64,000 bases of DNA. It comes from Dysidea avara (lineage: Eukaryota > Porifera > Demospongiae > Dictyoceratida > Dysideidae). A program made the position numbers and the translations under genes. Location of the stretch: NCBI RefSeq assembly GCF_963678975.1, contig NC_089279.1, positions 26,460,004 through 26,524,003 of the forward strand, given 5' to 3'. Below the pieces are notes generated by a model. That model worked only from the letters and a program-made list of their open reading frames with translations. It was not told the DNA's origin and did not search any database. Positions 46,349 to 55,304 of the stretch are shown here, one piece after another; positions within the stretch are counted from its first letter, which is position 1; every line of letters begins with the position of its first letter.

Positions 46349-46442
46349 ACAACGATAAAGTCACTATACTACTAGCTAGTTTGACTGATTCTTTTTCACT
46401 GTCGTTATTGCCTTAAGCACTGAAGTACCTAGCTATTTCGCA

Positions 46443-47120
46443 ATGGGAAATGCAGTATCACATGTGCGCACTGAAATCCGAAATGCAGTTGATGTAGGTC
46501 ATGAAGAAAGAGTGAAGCAGGAAGAACGCCTGAACCTCTTAGAAGCGATGGTCACGGCTCGAATTGAAAATGCCAAGCAAAATATTCTGAATGGAGAGAG
46601 AAATGATCAGCAAATTCACACAGGAACTGTAGTAGAATACACACATCAAGTCAGCATTTCGTTGAGTAAAAAAACTAACCCAGACCTTGAAGAGGCAATT
46701 AGCGACTTTTTGAGTGGCTCGCTGCGTGGTGCTGCCAACGGATTTGCAAAGATTGCAAAAGTTGGTGTCGGTGCAGTTTTAGGGAACCACAGCATGGGGC
46801 AGCATGAAGGAACCAGCATGTTTGTAATGTGGACAGAAAATTCACTGGTTCGTTTAGATGCATACTTTTATCGCTGGAACTTCACCTCCAATGAAGTCAT
46901 CGCTGAAGTTGAGGGAGCTTCTGGAGTTATAATGATGAAGCGTATTATCGATCTTACTAAGACTGACCCACAAGTTCTGACATGGGCAATTTCTAGACAA
47001 GCTGAACTGTTGGATAGACCAGATGACGCTAGCCAAATGATTGATGAGGCAATCGCAATCATTAAGAAAGTTCATGCCCTGCAAGACAGTTTGCGTGCTA
47101 TTCAATCAAGTGAAGATTAG
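46443..47120 (+). CDS. Intronless N-myristoylated-type protein of unknown family (MGN-1)
   Basis: 225 residues in one exon, from ATG to TAG. The start MGNAVS has Gly at 2 and Ser at 6, the classic signal for N-myristoyl transferase, so the protein is probably attached to the cytosolic face of a membrane. Residues 8-50 are highly charged and helical, likely a coiled coil (EERVKQEERLNLLEAM). Residues 92-115 are Ala/Gly-rich. A strong core lies at 124-171 with YRWNFTS at 143-149 and an IIDLT motif at 168-172. The C-terminus is helical and acidic. No signal peptide or membrane span. The paralogue at 52361 shares the N-terminus, helical part, YRWNFTS and the IDL motif. It has a TATA box and a polyA signal, which supports an active gene. 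I do not recognise the family. Confidence 0.88.
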   Translation: MGNAVSHVRTEIRNAVDVGHEERVKQEERLNLLEAMVTARIENAKQNILNGERNDQQIHTGTVVEYTHQVSISLSKKTNPDLEEAISDFLSGSLRGAANGFAKIAKVGVGAVLGNHSMGQHEGTSMFVMWTENSLVRLDAYFYRWNFTSNEVIAEVEGASGVIMMKRIIDLTKTDPQVLTWAISRQAELLDRPDDASQMIDEAIAIIKKVHALQDSLRAIQSSED

Positions 47121-47200
47121 AACTAGCGAATTGCTCTGTATACAGCATAAGTTTTATCTGTTGTAGTAGGCTTATTTTAATAATTATGTGATAGCTAGCT

Positions 47201-47206
47201 AATAAA
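47201..47206 (+). terminator. Polyadenylation signal of MGN-1
   Basis: AATAAA, 80 bases after the stop codon, followed by T-rich sequence. Confidence 0.6.
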
Positions 47207-47209
47207 TAA

Positions 47210-48305
47210 CATTACATCATAGCTAACTTGTTTTACTACATAGATGGAGTTAAACATATAGTTATTGAATTTAGCTATGTAGATTCGTAGTGACTGTTTG
47301 CACACTGTTGTGTTGTAGCTATCATTATAATATTAAATTTCCATCTCTACATTTGTAAGCTATAATAATGGATAGTATTTGCTTGCATTACAGCTCCTTG
47401 TATGTACTATGTATCATCACAAAAATTATGGTAGTATCCACAAATTAAAAAAAAAAGAAATCACTATAATATGCTATTGTTTTGGAATTACATCACGTGG
47501 CACCTTAATTAATCATGTCCTTTAATTAAATGTAAAAGCTGACTCCATTCTATGGAAGAATACAACTTTGATACATGGATTTGTGATGTTGGAGATCTTC
47601 TTGCAAAAAATACAGAAACGGATGTGTTTAGTTTGGGGAACCAGAGCACTGGAAGTTAATGCAGCCCTATAGTAATTTGGTCCTAAAAGATTTAGGAATT
47701 ATATACAACAAGAGCAATGAATATTCTCGCTGTTTATCATGGCGAAAAATGAAAAAAGAAAAAAAAACAGCAAAGGTTATACTTTATTTAAACTCATGCT
47801 TATATTTCTTTGTGGAATGGAAAAACTACTATAGTAACATGCACACAATGCATGCACACACACATATGTGACCAAAAGGTACCTTTACACACATAAAATT
47901 TTGAACTGTGAAGCTTGATAACTTTTTGATCATGGCATATAATTGCCTGAAATTTTCCATGAGTGTAGCTACGGTATCTGACTGCTTTTTGATACTAAGA
48001 GCAAGTTAATCAGTGTATAAGGAATCGTGTGTTACACGCATCATTTTGTTTGCTGGCATGTAAAATGTGTTACCTTTTCACACACGCACGCATGCATGCA
48101 CGCACAGCATGCAAGTCTTATGCAGCTGGACCAGTTTTCTTTCTTTGTCATCAGACCAGGGTATGATAAACACAGTATAGCAGTTTTGTTTTTGCAACCC
48201 CCGGTTTTTGGGGATTCTACCATGCACTTTCTGCTTGTTGTGAATGGCATGTTCAATGGTGTTGATCAGCGAGAACCTTCCACGATGACTTTGACTATTT
48301 TTAGT
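47210..48305. other. Non-coding interval
   Basis: Includes short CA-rich repeats near 47840 and 48085. The frames at 47659-47871 and 48027-48314 lack domains and have low-complexity parts. No gene called. Confidence 0.4.
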
Positions 48306-48308
48306 CTC

Positions 48309-48612
48309 GTGTAGCCAGACCCTAGCTCCGTGAGAGTCTGGTCTATATCAATACTAGCACTTGTGCAGCTGGAATCTAAATAGTCAAAACTGCATTATTA
48401 GACTGTTACACATGCAGGTCAATGAGATCATGACCTCACTCATGAATAAGATTAAAACTGTTGTAAGAATGGTAAGAGAAACTTATCAATTTTGAATATG
48501 CTGCAATCTGATTGGTACCGCATCTATTCTTGCAGTTTGCACAAGTGCTAGCTAGTATTGATACAGACCAGACCCTCACTCCATTAGAATATAAGCGTCT
48601 GGATAGCCTCAC
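48309..48612. mobile_element. MITE with inverted ends of about 80 bp
   Basis: Left 'gtgtagccagacc' and right 'gtctggatagcctcac' are the outer ends. Further in, 'ggtctatatcaatactagc' on the left pairs with 'gctagtattgatacagacc' on the right, and 'agcacttgtgca' with 'tgcacaagtgct'. Non-coding. Confidence 0.82.
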
Positions 48613-48709
48613 AAAGCCAAACCAGTTTTTGTTCTTTTGCTATTGGGTCAAGAAGAAAAACTGTATAATGAATACATGTAATGTGAGTGAATGCACGCAT
48701 GTGATAATG

Positions 48710-48755
48710 TGAGTCAGTTAGTCAGTCAGTCAGTCAGTCGGTCAGCCGTCAGTAT
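48710..48755. repeat. (GTCA)n microsatellite
   Basis: About ten units of 'gtca' with changes at the right end. Confidence 0.9.
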
Positions 48756-48880
48756 GCATGTACAGGTGTTTAAGTTGGCCAGCAGGAAATATTATTACTG
48801 CTCTTTGGCTGATTTTGGTATGTGACTTGTTTGATTCATCATCCTGCTGTTGCTTTAGGAACAGCATCATCTCTTTCATG

Positions 48881-49264
48881 TGTGTTTGCATAGTGATGAA
48901 ATAATTTCTTCAGAACTGAAATGAAAACATACTGATTAGCTAATAACACTAACAATAACACAGAACCAAATCTGATTGGATGTTTTATGTTTAAACTACT
49001 AGACCATTTGTTTATTTTATCTAATTGCAGCTTAACTTAAGCAGACAAGAAGTTTCCTTGATTAGCTACCTGTGTGTTTGCATAGTGATGAAATAATTTC
49101 TTCAGAACTGAAATGAAAACATACTGATTAGCTAATAACACTAACAATAACACAGAACCAAATCTGATTGGATGTTTTATGTTTAAACTACTAGACCATT
49201 TGTTTATTTTATCTAATTGCAGCTTAACTTAAGCAAACAAGAAGTTTCCTTGATTAGCTACCTG
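48881..49264. repeat. Nearly perfect 192-bp tandem duplication
   Basis: 48881-49072 and 49073-49264 differ at only about one site ('gcagacaag' versus 'gcaaacaag'). Parts of the unit ('aacaataacac.gaa.caaatctgattggatg') return at 49850-49960 and 50612-50720 in more diverged form. No coding frame is preserved. Confidence 0.95.
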
Positions 49265-51265
49265 GTCATAAAAAATAAACTGCTTTCCAGTAATGCACTG
49301 AGAAACTCCCTTGCTCAGTCCACCCATCAGTTTGTCCCAGTTTGCTATATGGCAAGCTAGTGTGATGACAAACATGCAAAAATAATAAATGCGATTAAAT
49401 CTGCAAAAAGGGTCTTATATACATAGCCTTCCCAATTGTATGTACCTGGCAACCCATATCTGGTCACATTATAAAACCCTAACATAATACTATTGCTTGG
49501 TAAGGTGATAGGTAGAAACAAGAGGTTATAGTCAAACTTGAAAATTTGGAAAGGTTGTACTAAATATAATACACCAAATAACAAATAGACTACACTAAAT
49601 AATAGCTATAACTGTCGTTTCATGCCATATTAAAAACATAGTATTATTGTTATTATTTAATATTAATGCATGGTAACCAAAAATGTATACAAGAATGGAA
49701 AATCTCTACAGCATTCATTTTTTAACACTATATCAGCCATGCAGTCAGTAACAGCTGCTAAAGTGACAAAGAGCTTTCCTTAATATTGCCAATGATGCCA
49801 TGGTGAAGCAATGATTTCTTGAGAAAATGCCTGAAAATACTTTACACTAACAATAACACCGAACCAAATCTGATTGGATGTTTTATGTTTATACTACTAG
49901 ACCACTTGTTTATTTTACCTAGTTAACCTAATGCACACAAAACCTTCCTGTATCACAGTCAAGGAAATTTTTTTTTAATTGTCGTTGAAGCGGTCTCTTG
50001 GTAACATCATCCACTGTGAAGTTTCAAGGTCAAGTGCAACATTTAGTGCACACCACTTCATGTATATACTGTGTTAAATTATAAATAATTCTATTTCAAC
50101 TATATGCATGGTATAATTAGAGGATTTAGTGACTACAGCATTATGTGAAAGCAGGGTATTATCTGGGCACAAACTACACCTGGCCCCTTCATATATTTTT
50201 TCTAGCCAACTGAATACAATCAAAAGTTATATTATATGAGGTGTTAAAAAAGTTTGTTGTCATGCATGTATAAATTTTATCAGTGTCTTGTATGTCTATA
50301 CTGTGCCTGCATAGTCACATGATATTAACCATGCAGTCATAAAGCATGCATGTAAACTACAGTGCTTCTCCAGCAGATCACATTGAATCCATGCATAGCA
50401 TTGTATTTTATTGAAATCCCACTTGAGTATTCGTAGGTATGCATGCTCTATTATACGACTCAAAACCTCATTGTATGCATTGGGTGGGCCCCCTTGCTAC
50501 AGTTTGTCTATAATTATACTTTACAATCAGTATGGCTAAAAATGGTTATAACAACTGGACTTTTGTGACAATTTCTTCAGAAAACAGAAACATGAATAAC
50601 ACATGCTTGCATTAACAATAACACAGAATCAAATCTGATTGGATGCTTTATGTTTAAGCTATTAAGACCACATGTTGATTTTATCAAGCTACTAACCTTA
50701 TATACACAAGACCTTCCTGTATTGCATACATACACTTTCACCATATATGTCAATGGTTAGCTAGAGTGGTGAAATAAAGAGCTCAGGATTAAGATGTAAA
50801 TGCACTGCAAATTGCAATTAAACATGATACACTGAATGCTTCAATCCTTTAAAAGGAAAGTGCAATCCAGAGATATTTTTATTCTTTTTGGCCATGTGTA
50901 TCTGTTGTTAATACTACCTACTGGAAGACCCTAACCTTATTTTTCACATGCATAATCAATGTGTGCATAATACCCACTATGTATGTTAGCAAACAATAAT
51001 AATATCACAGGACCAGTGCATGATGTTACTGACACAGTATAAATACGTATTACAAAAGCATGTCTAGTCTGGTATATATTCAAGTTCATTCATTCACCCG
51101 ACAAACCACTTCTATAAGATTGTTATCAAATCCTTTAGCTGAAATACTGCTGGACTGTACTGGAACCCTGTAGGGAATAAAGCTGGCACTAAACAACTAC
51201 ATGACACACTAATGCATTTACGAATCATACAGCTATCAGATATGCACATACGTACATATATTCCC
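49265..51265. other. Non-coding interval with scattered copies of the unit above
   Basis: Apart from the two diverged copies near 49850 and 50612, no gene or clear element. Confidence 0.45.
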
Positions 51266-51269
51266 TATC

Positions 51270-51500
51270 AGCTAACAAATATTACATTGACCATCAGCAA
51301 ATTGAACAGTCATCTCATGCAACATACCTTGGAGTGACTATTGATGAACAATTAATCATGTTAATGTTGATAGAGTAGTAATAAATTAAAAGCGTAACTT
51401 TTCCTGTGCCTATAGTACTTCCTGGTGGAGGCTCTGCATAACCAGCCAAATACAGTACACTATTGTACTGTGCTGCATGTGTAACTTAGATACAAACAGG
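51270..51500 (+). pseudogene. LINE reverse transcriptase remnant
   Basis: A plus-strand frame near 51318 reads HATYLGVTIDEQL, the well-known 'YLGV.ID..L' motif of the thumb region in CR1/jockey-like LINE reverse transcriptases. After it the frame breaks, though words like a KA pair and LVEALHN follow. Heavily decayed. Confidence 0.65.
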
Positions 51501-52080
51501 ATGCTGGGGTGTTTCTACCATTCAGAAACATAGTAAATAAATTTCTGAGATTAATATTGCACAAGTTAAACAAATTTGACTTCGTCATTCCTTTTACTTC
51601 AGTCTTGGGATTCCTTTTTCCTTTCTTGGTGTTTATATCTTTTAGCTTGCCCTCATGATCCCTTGTGTTTTCAAACCCTCTACAAATTTTTGTGGTGAGG
51701 GGGTGAAGATTTTGTCTACACAAACAGTGAGCTGTTGTCACAGTTTCTTCTGCTGCTGGGTGCATGACTGATGTAGATGGTGAAAAAGCTAATGAGAACC
51801 AATATTTAGCTATAGATTGTGGATAATCATAATTATAATGACACTTATCGTCTTGTCTGCAAGACATTTGGTGTTTTCTTTCATTTTCTCTTCATCCTTC
51901 TTACATTTGCTGACATAACAGCTGTTAAGAATAGTTTGCTTTAGCTGGTAACTACACAAACTTTCAGTAGCCTTAATGTGGCGTTACAATGTAAAGATGA
52001 TGATAGCTCTCCATGGCCAGTAGTGACGTGACAGTCATGTGCAGTGACGTTCACTAACTATTTTCCACAATAACTTATTT
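51501..52080. other. Unassigned interval
   Basis: A minus-strand frame at 51460-51867 (135 codons) contains a basic part (KKGKRNPKTEVKG) but has no domain, no splice context, and overlaps the LINE remnant. Not called. Around 52025 'gtgacgtgacagtcatg' is a CRE-like sequence that might be chance. Confidence 0.35.
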
Positions 52081-52094
52081 AATTTTACGCGAAA

Positions 52095-52277
52095 TTGAGG
52101 TATGCCGATTTCCGGAGGAACCCGTTAATATACAAAGTTACAAACGCTCATATACAGAGTGTTTGTAACAAAACCATAAAGCAAAAACGTGATCCATCAA
52201 CTGCGTTACAAACTTTGACGGGTCATGTTTCTGGTGACTTCCTGTATTGCAAAGATTCCGCAATCCTCTGTATACCG
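52095..52277 (+). CDS. Possible exon upstream of MGN-2 (doubtful)
   Basis: An open frame without ATG covers about 60 codons (RYADFRRNPLIYKV..., ..TLTGHVSGDFLYCK) and ends at a good donor, CC|GTAAGTAG. It could be an exon of another gene or a transcribed leader, but I find no partner exon before MGN-2. Low confidence. Confidence 0.25.
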
Positions 52278-52360
52278 TAAGTAGCTAATGATTACTGATA
52301 TTTATAGCTACGGAATTACGTATCTTATGTGCCACCCAGCTAGGTCTGATTTTCAGCAGA

Positions 52361-53284
52361 ATGGGAAACGAAGTATCCACCGTCCGAGCAGAGATTGGTA
52401 AAGCCGCTTTTACTGGAGAGGAGAAGACGAAAAGGGAAGAACAGATTAACATCCTCGAAAGAATGATGAACTATCGTCTTCAAAACGAAAGAGCAAATAT
52501 GATTAAAGCCGAAGGTAGCCAAGAAGTGTACAGCAAAATGGAGGTTGAAAGTTATCACCAGGTTAACCTTTATTCAAATATGAAGCTCATTCCAAATTGC
52601 AAGTTTCCACATATTACTCTTGACGACGGAATCGTAAATTTCCTAGGTAATCTGGAAGAAAAGTATCTAACACTTGTAAAACTTGCTGTCCAGAATGTAC
52701 TTGAAAACAATGAAATAGGAGAATATCTAGGAAATAATATGATTATTGCATCTGAATATAACACAATGCTTCGGTTTGATATGTTCTGCTACCGCTGGAA
52801 TTTTACTTCTGATGAAGTAATTAGTGGCATTGTGGGTGTTTCTGGGGCCATTCTTGTGAAGCATGTTATTGATTTGAGCAATACAGTCCCTGAAACTTTA
52901 GACAAAATTATGCTAAATCAAAGTGAATGGTTGGATGACCTGAAAGCTCCTACAGATACTGAAGCGACAATTTCAAATTCCCAAGATATTGAAAGTCCAA
53001 CCTCTCCTTCCCCAGAACATCAAAGAACTATTCACTTAGCCGCCACATTCCTTATAAATCAACAACATCAAAGAGACACTAACATGGCTACCAGAAGGAG
53101 ATATCAAAGATCTATTCGAAGAGCAACTAGACATCAAAAAGCCACGGCTGTCTACCAAAGAACAAGGATTCAAAGGACTAGCCGTGGAAGGACTATCAGC
53201 CAAAGAGCCACTCACAAAAAAGCAAAAAATCACAGATCTAATGGTGGAAAAGCTACGAAATCAAGAGCAAATTACAGAAAATAA
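52361..53284 (+). CDS. Intronless N-myristoylated-type protein, paralogue (MGN-2), odd C-terminus
   Basis: An open frame of 307 codons starting MGNEVS (Gly 2, Ser 6: N-myristoylation signal). Residues 1-195 align with MGN-1: charged helical part (EEKTKREEQINILERMM), YHQV near 65, G..LGNNM near 120-127, YRWNFTS at 144-150, then the VIDLS motif. From about residue 222 the frame becomes a very basic run rich in Arg, Gln, Thr and His, with no likeness to MGN-1. In the same DNA the frame two bases back is open from 53058 to a TGA at 53286-53288 and reads as a normal helical protein (KETLTWLPEGDIKDLFEEQL, later KITDLMVEKLRNQ). Two stops (53037, 53055) separate it from the start. A frameshift, a decayed end or an assembly error are all possible. 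The core is surely coding. Confidence 0.8.
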   Translation: MGNEVSTVRAEIGKAAFTGEEKTKREEQINILERMMNYRLQNERANMIKAEGSQEVYSKMEVESYHQVNLYSNMKLIPNCKFPHITLDDGIVNFLGNLEEKYLTLVKLAVQNVLENNEIGEYLGNNMIIASEYNTMLRFDMFCYRWNFTSDEVISGIVGVSGAILVKHVIDLSNTVPETLDKIMLNQSEWLDDLKAPTDTEATISNSQDIESPTSPSPEHQRTIHLAATFLINQQHQRDTNMATRRRYQRSIRRATRHQKATAVYQRTRIQRTSRGRTISQRATHKKAKNHRSNGGKATKSRANYRK

Positions 53285-53365
53285 CTGATGGAACAAAAGT
53301 AGTTAATCAATTTAAAACAAAGAAGTCTCGCATGGCCAGACCGCTTTTTCTCCACACGGCGCTTA

Positions 53366-53705
53366 GGCCACTCCAAATAAATTCTCTGTTTCCCGTCCAC
53401 CGCCCGCATCTAGTTACTGTCAGCTCTAAATATTATTATTTTCCGGTTATTCTTGCATACTGAGAGGCTCAGTAAAGCCATCTTGAAACAGTGTCAGCTC
53501 ACGTGTCAGCAGTGCTATCGAGTTGACACACTATTTTTGCAACTTGAAAAGCTTAAGCATGCTTTTATGCAGCTTTTTATGGTTGTGCCAGGCAAATAAT
53601 GGCTTGAAAGGCTATAATGAAATAATGGAAATGGACCGCCCGCCCGCATGCAAATATGCTTGAGTCCAGGACGGGAAACAGAGAATTTATTTGGAGTGCA
53701 TGGCC
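53366..53705. mobile_element. MITE with about 30-bp inverted ends
   Basis: The left end 'ctccaaataaattctctgtt' and further 'tcccgtcc' pair exactly with the right end. The middle holds Cys-free, non-coding sequence with 'tttatgcag' and 'aatgaaataatgg'. A partial copy lies at 34930-35125. It starts about 80 bases after MGN-2. Confidence 0.88.
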
Positions 53706-53739
53706 TTATCGATTGGAGCATCCCCAACCATGGAGGGTG

Positions 53740-53925
53740 TTAATGAATTCCAACCAGCCTTCGCCCACAACTCGGCCTACAAAATCCAATATCGAGATAG
53801 AAGTCGTTTAAGCAAAATGATTTTGTGTCGTGATGTGAGTACAAAGCCACTGGTACAGGATACCAGTGGACCATCAGTGCTGCTCTGTAAAGCTTTAAAT
53901 AAATAAATAAATAAATAAATAAAGG
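53740..53925 (+). mobile_element. Retroposon 3' end (tail family T), copy 2
   Basis: 'agccactggtacaggatacc', 'agtggaccatcagtgctgct' and 'ctgtaaagcttt' lead into an (AAAT)n tail at 53892-53921. Shared with 43180-43330 and 62440-62600 (both inverted). Confidence 0.7.
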
Positions 53926-54100
53926 GTAGTTTAATAGCTAGCTAGATTGAAATATTTATTGACGATGAAATCACACCACCCAAGACAATTAGACTATAAC
54001 ATTTAAAACACTCGTATATCATTATCAACTATGGTCTAAAACACGAGATATCTAGCTAGCTATTCATTGTTAGACAGAGTAGCTATCAGTCACCAAATCC
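53926..54100. other. Short non-coding interval
   Basis: Nothing recognised. Confidence 0.4.
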
Positions 54101-54104
54101 AGTC

Positions 54105-54314
54105 TCACTTCGAGTGGTGCACGAACAAGTGTTGGAAAAGACTTGGAACTCGGATGTTGGCTTGTTGGAATTCATCATTAACACCCCCATGGTGGTTGGG
54201 GGTGTCAGAAACGATATTGTCACGATGATAAGCGCCGTGCGCCAAAGCAGTCTTACCACGCGAGACGATATAATTATGCATTTTCAACATGTGATCTTCA
54301 TTACGTAATTTCAA
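54105..54314. CDS. Possible small gene, strand uncertain
   Basis: GC-richer than its surroundings. On the minus strand, 69 codons run from ATG (54312-54314) to TGA, reading MKLRNEDHMLKMHNY... and ending LFQHLFVHHSK. On the plus strand, 54114-54308 is also open (..EKTWNSDVGLLEFIINTPMV..) and could be entered by an acceptor near 54090. Codon patterns suit both strands, since RNY codons mirror each other. An ATG in a good context at about 54345 on the minus strand (MVGGR, then GTAGGC) might be an upstream start. I recognise neither protein. Confidence 0.35.
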
Positions 54315-54559
54315 GTTTCGCCTACCTGCCGCCCACCATATTGGTGAACCACTGTACTGGTGAACCGTGTAATAGTTCGCTCAGTCATAGATTATCTCGA
54401 TAATTTATGGCTCAGTGTATCGTGTTTACAGTATTCTTCTGCCGGCGGTGAAGAGAACTCATACTAGAAGTGGAAGAGACGTACATCTCTAGCAATTCTG
54501 AGCAATTCTGTACAAGGTTGATTAGCTAATAGCTGCATCAATGCTATACTTATAGGTAT

Positions 54560-55055
54560 CAGCGTTGAAACCGGGTCGGGTCATCCGGGTCACATTTTCT
54601 CCGGTTTACAATTTATCCGGGTCTGACCCGGATTGGATCACGTGAGAAACGAAATTGTTCGTTTGACGACGTGGAACTTATAAACGCTATCGCGTAGCTC
54701 TTTCGTGAGCCACGCCCACTTATCGCATTACCAACATACGCTCAGCCACGCTCATTTATTAGTAAGTGTAGTATGTAGCACGAAATTGAGGGTATCTGTG
54801 GTGAGGGGTAGCTATTGTCAGTAGGTGAAGACCTTTTTTTTTTTTTTTTTGGTCTTCAACCTACAGCTAGGCTGAAGTTGCAATATTTACTCAACACGAA
54901 TCGAACGCTCAAAATGTAGACTCGTTCGCTCACTCGAGACTAGCCGAAACACGTCTCGGCTTTAATTAATCCGGGTCACATCCGGGTCTGACCCGGATTG
55001 CTATCCGGGTCAGTGGGTCATCCGGGTCAGCAGTAGTGACCCGGTTTCAACGTTG
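54560..55055 (+). mobile_element. hAT MITE family G, copy 3
   Basis: Ends 'cagcgttgaaaccgggtc' and the complement of 'caacgttgaaaccgggtc', with an exact 8-bp target duplication ATAGGTAT. It is shorter than copy 1 (496 versus 700 bp) and holds a T-run of 19 bases near 54834. The intact target repeat suggests the youngest of the three copies. Confidence 0.95.
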
Positions 55056-55141
55056 ATAGGTATTACTGCTGAGGTGTTGAGACTAGGTATGTTAAAGTTG
55101 TCTCTATGTTTGATCATAGTCTATGGTTTGATGACTTATTA

Positions 55142-55301
55142 CAGTGGTCCTCCGATATCCAAACTGCAGAAATGATAGTTTTGTTAGAATAAGTGTGCAT
55201 TCTATTAGACTATTGAACAGTTGTGTACAGAAATGAATGAGTTTCAATTTCATTTCAATTATCTGAACACACCCTGGGTTCAGATAATAGATGGGTCACT
55301 G
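55142..55301 (+). mobile_element. Pogo-like MITE, 160 bp
   Basis: Starts CAGTGGTCCTCC and ends GGGTCACTG, with TA directly outside each end. The interior has 'ttctattagacta', seen in related elements. The ends are less alike than those at 9392-9621, so it is older. Confidence 0.75.
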
Positions 55302-55304
55302 TAC

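Noticed and set aside
51460..51867. A 135-codon minus-strand frame
   Set aside because: It overlaps a LINE remnant on the other strand and has no recognisable domain.
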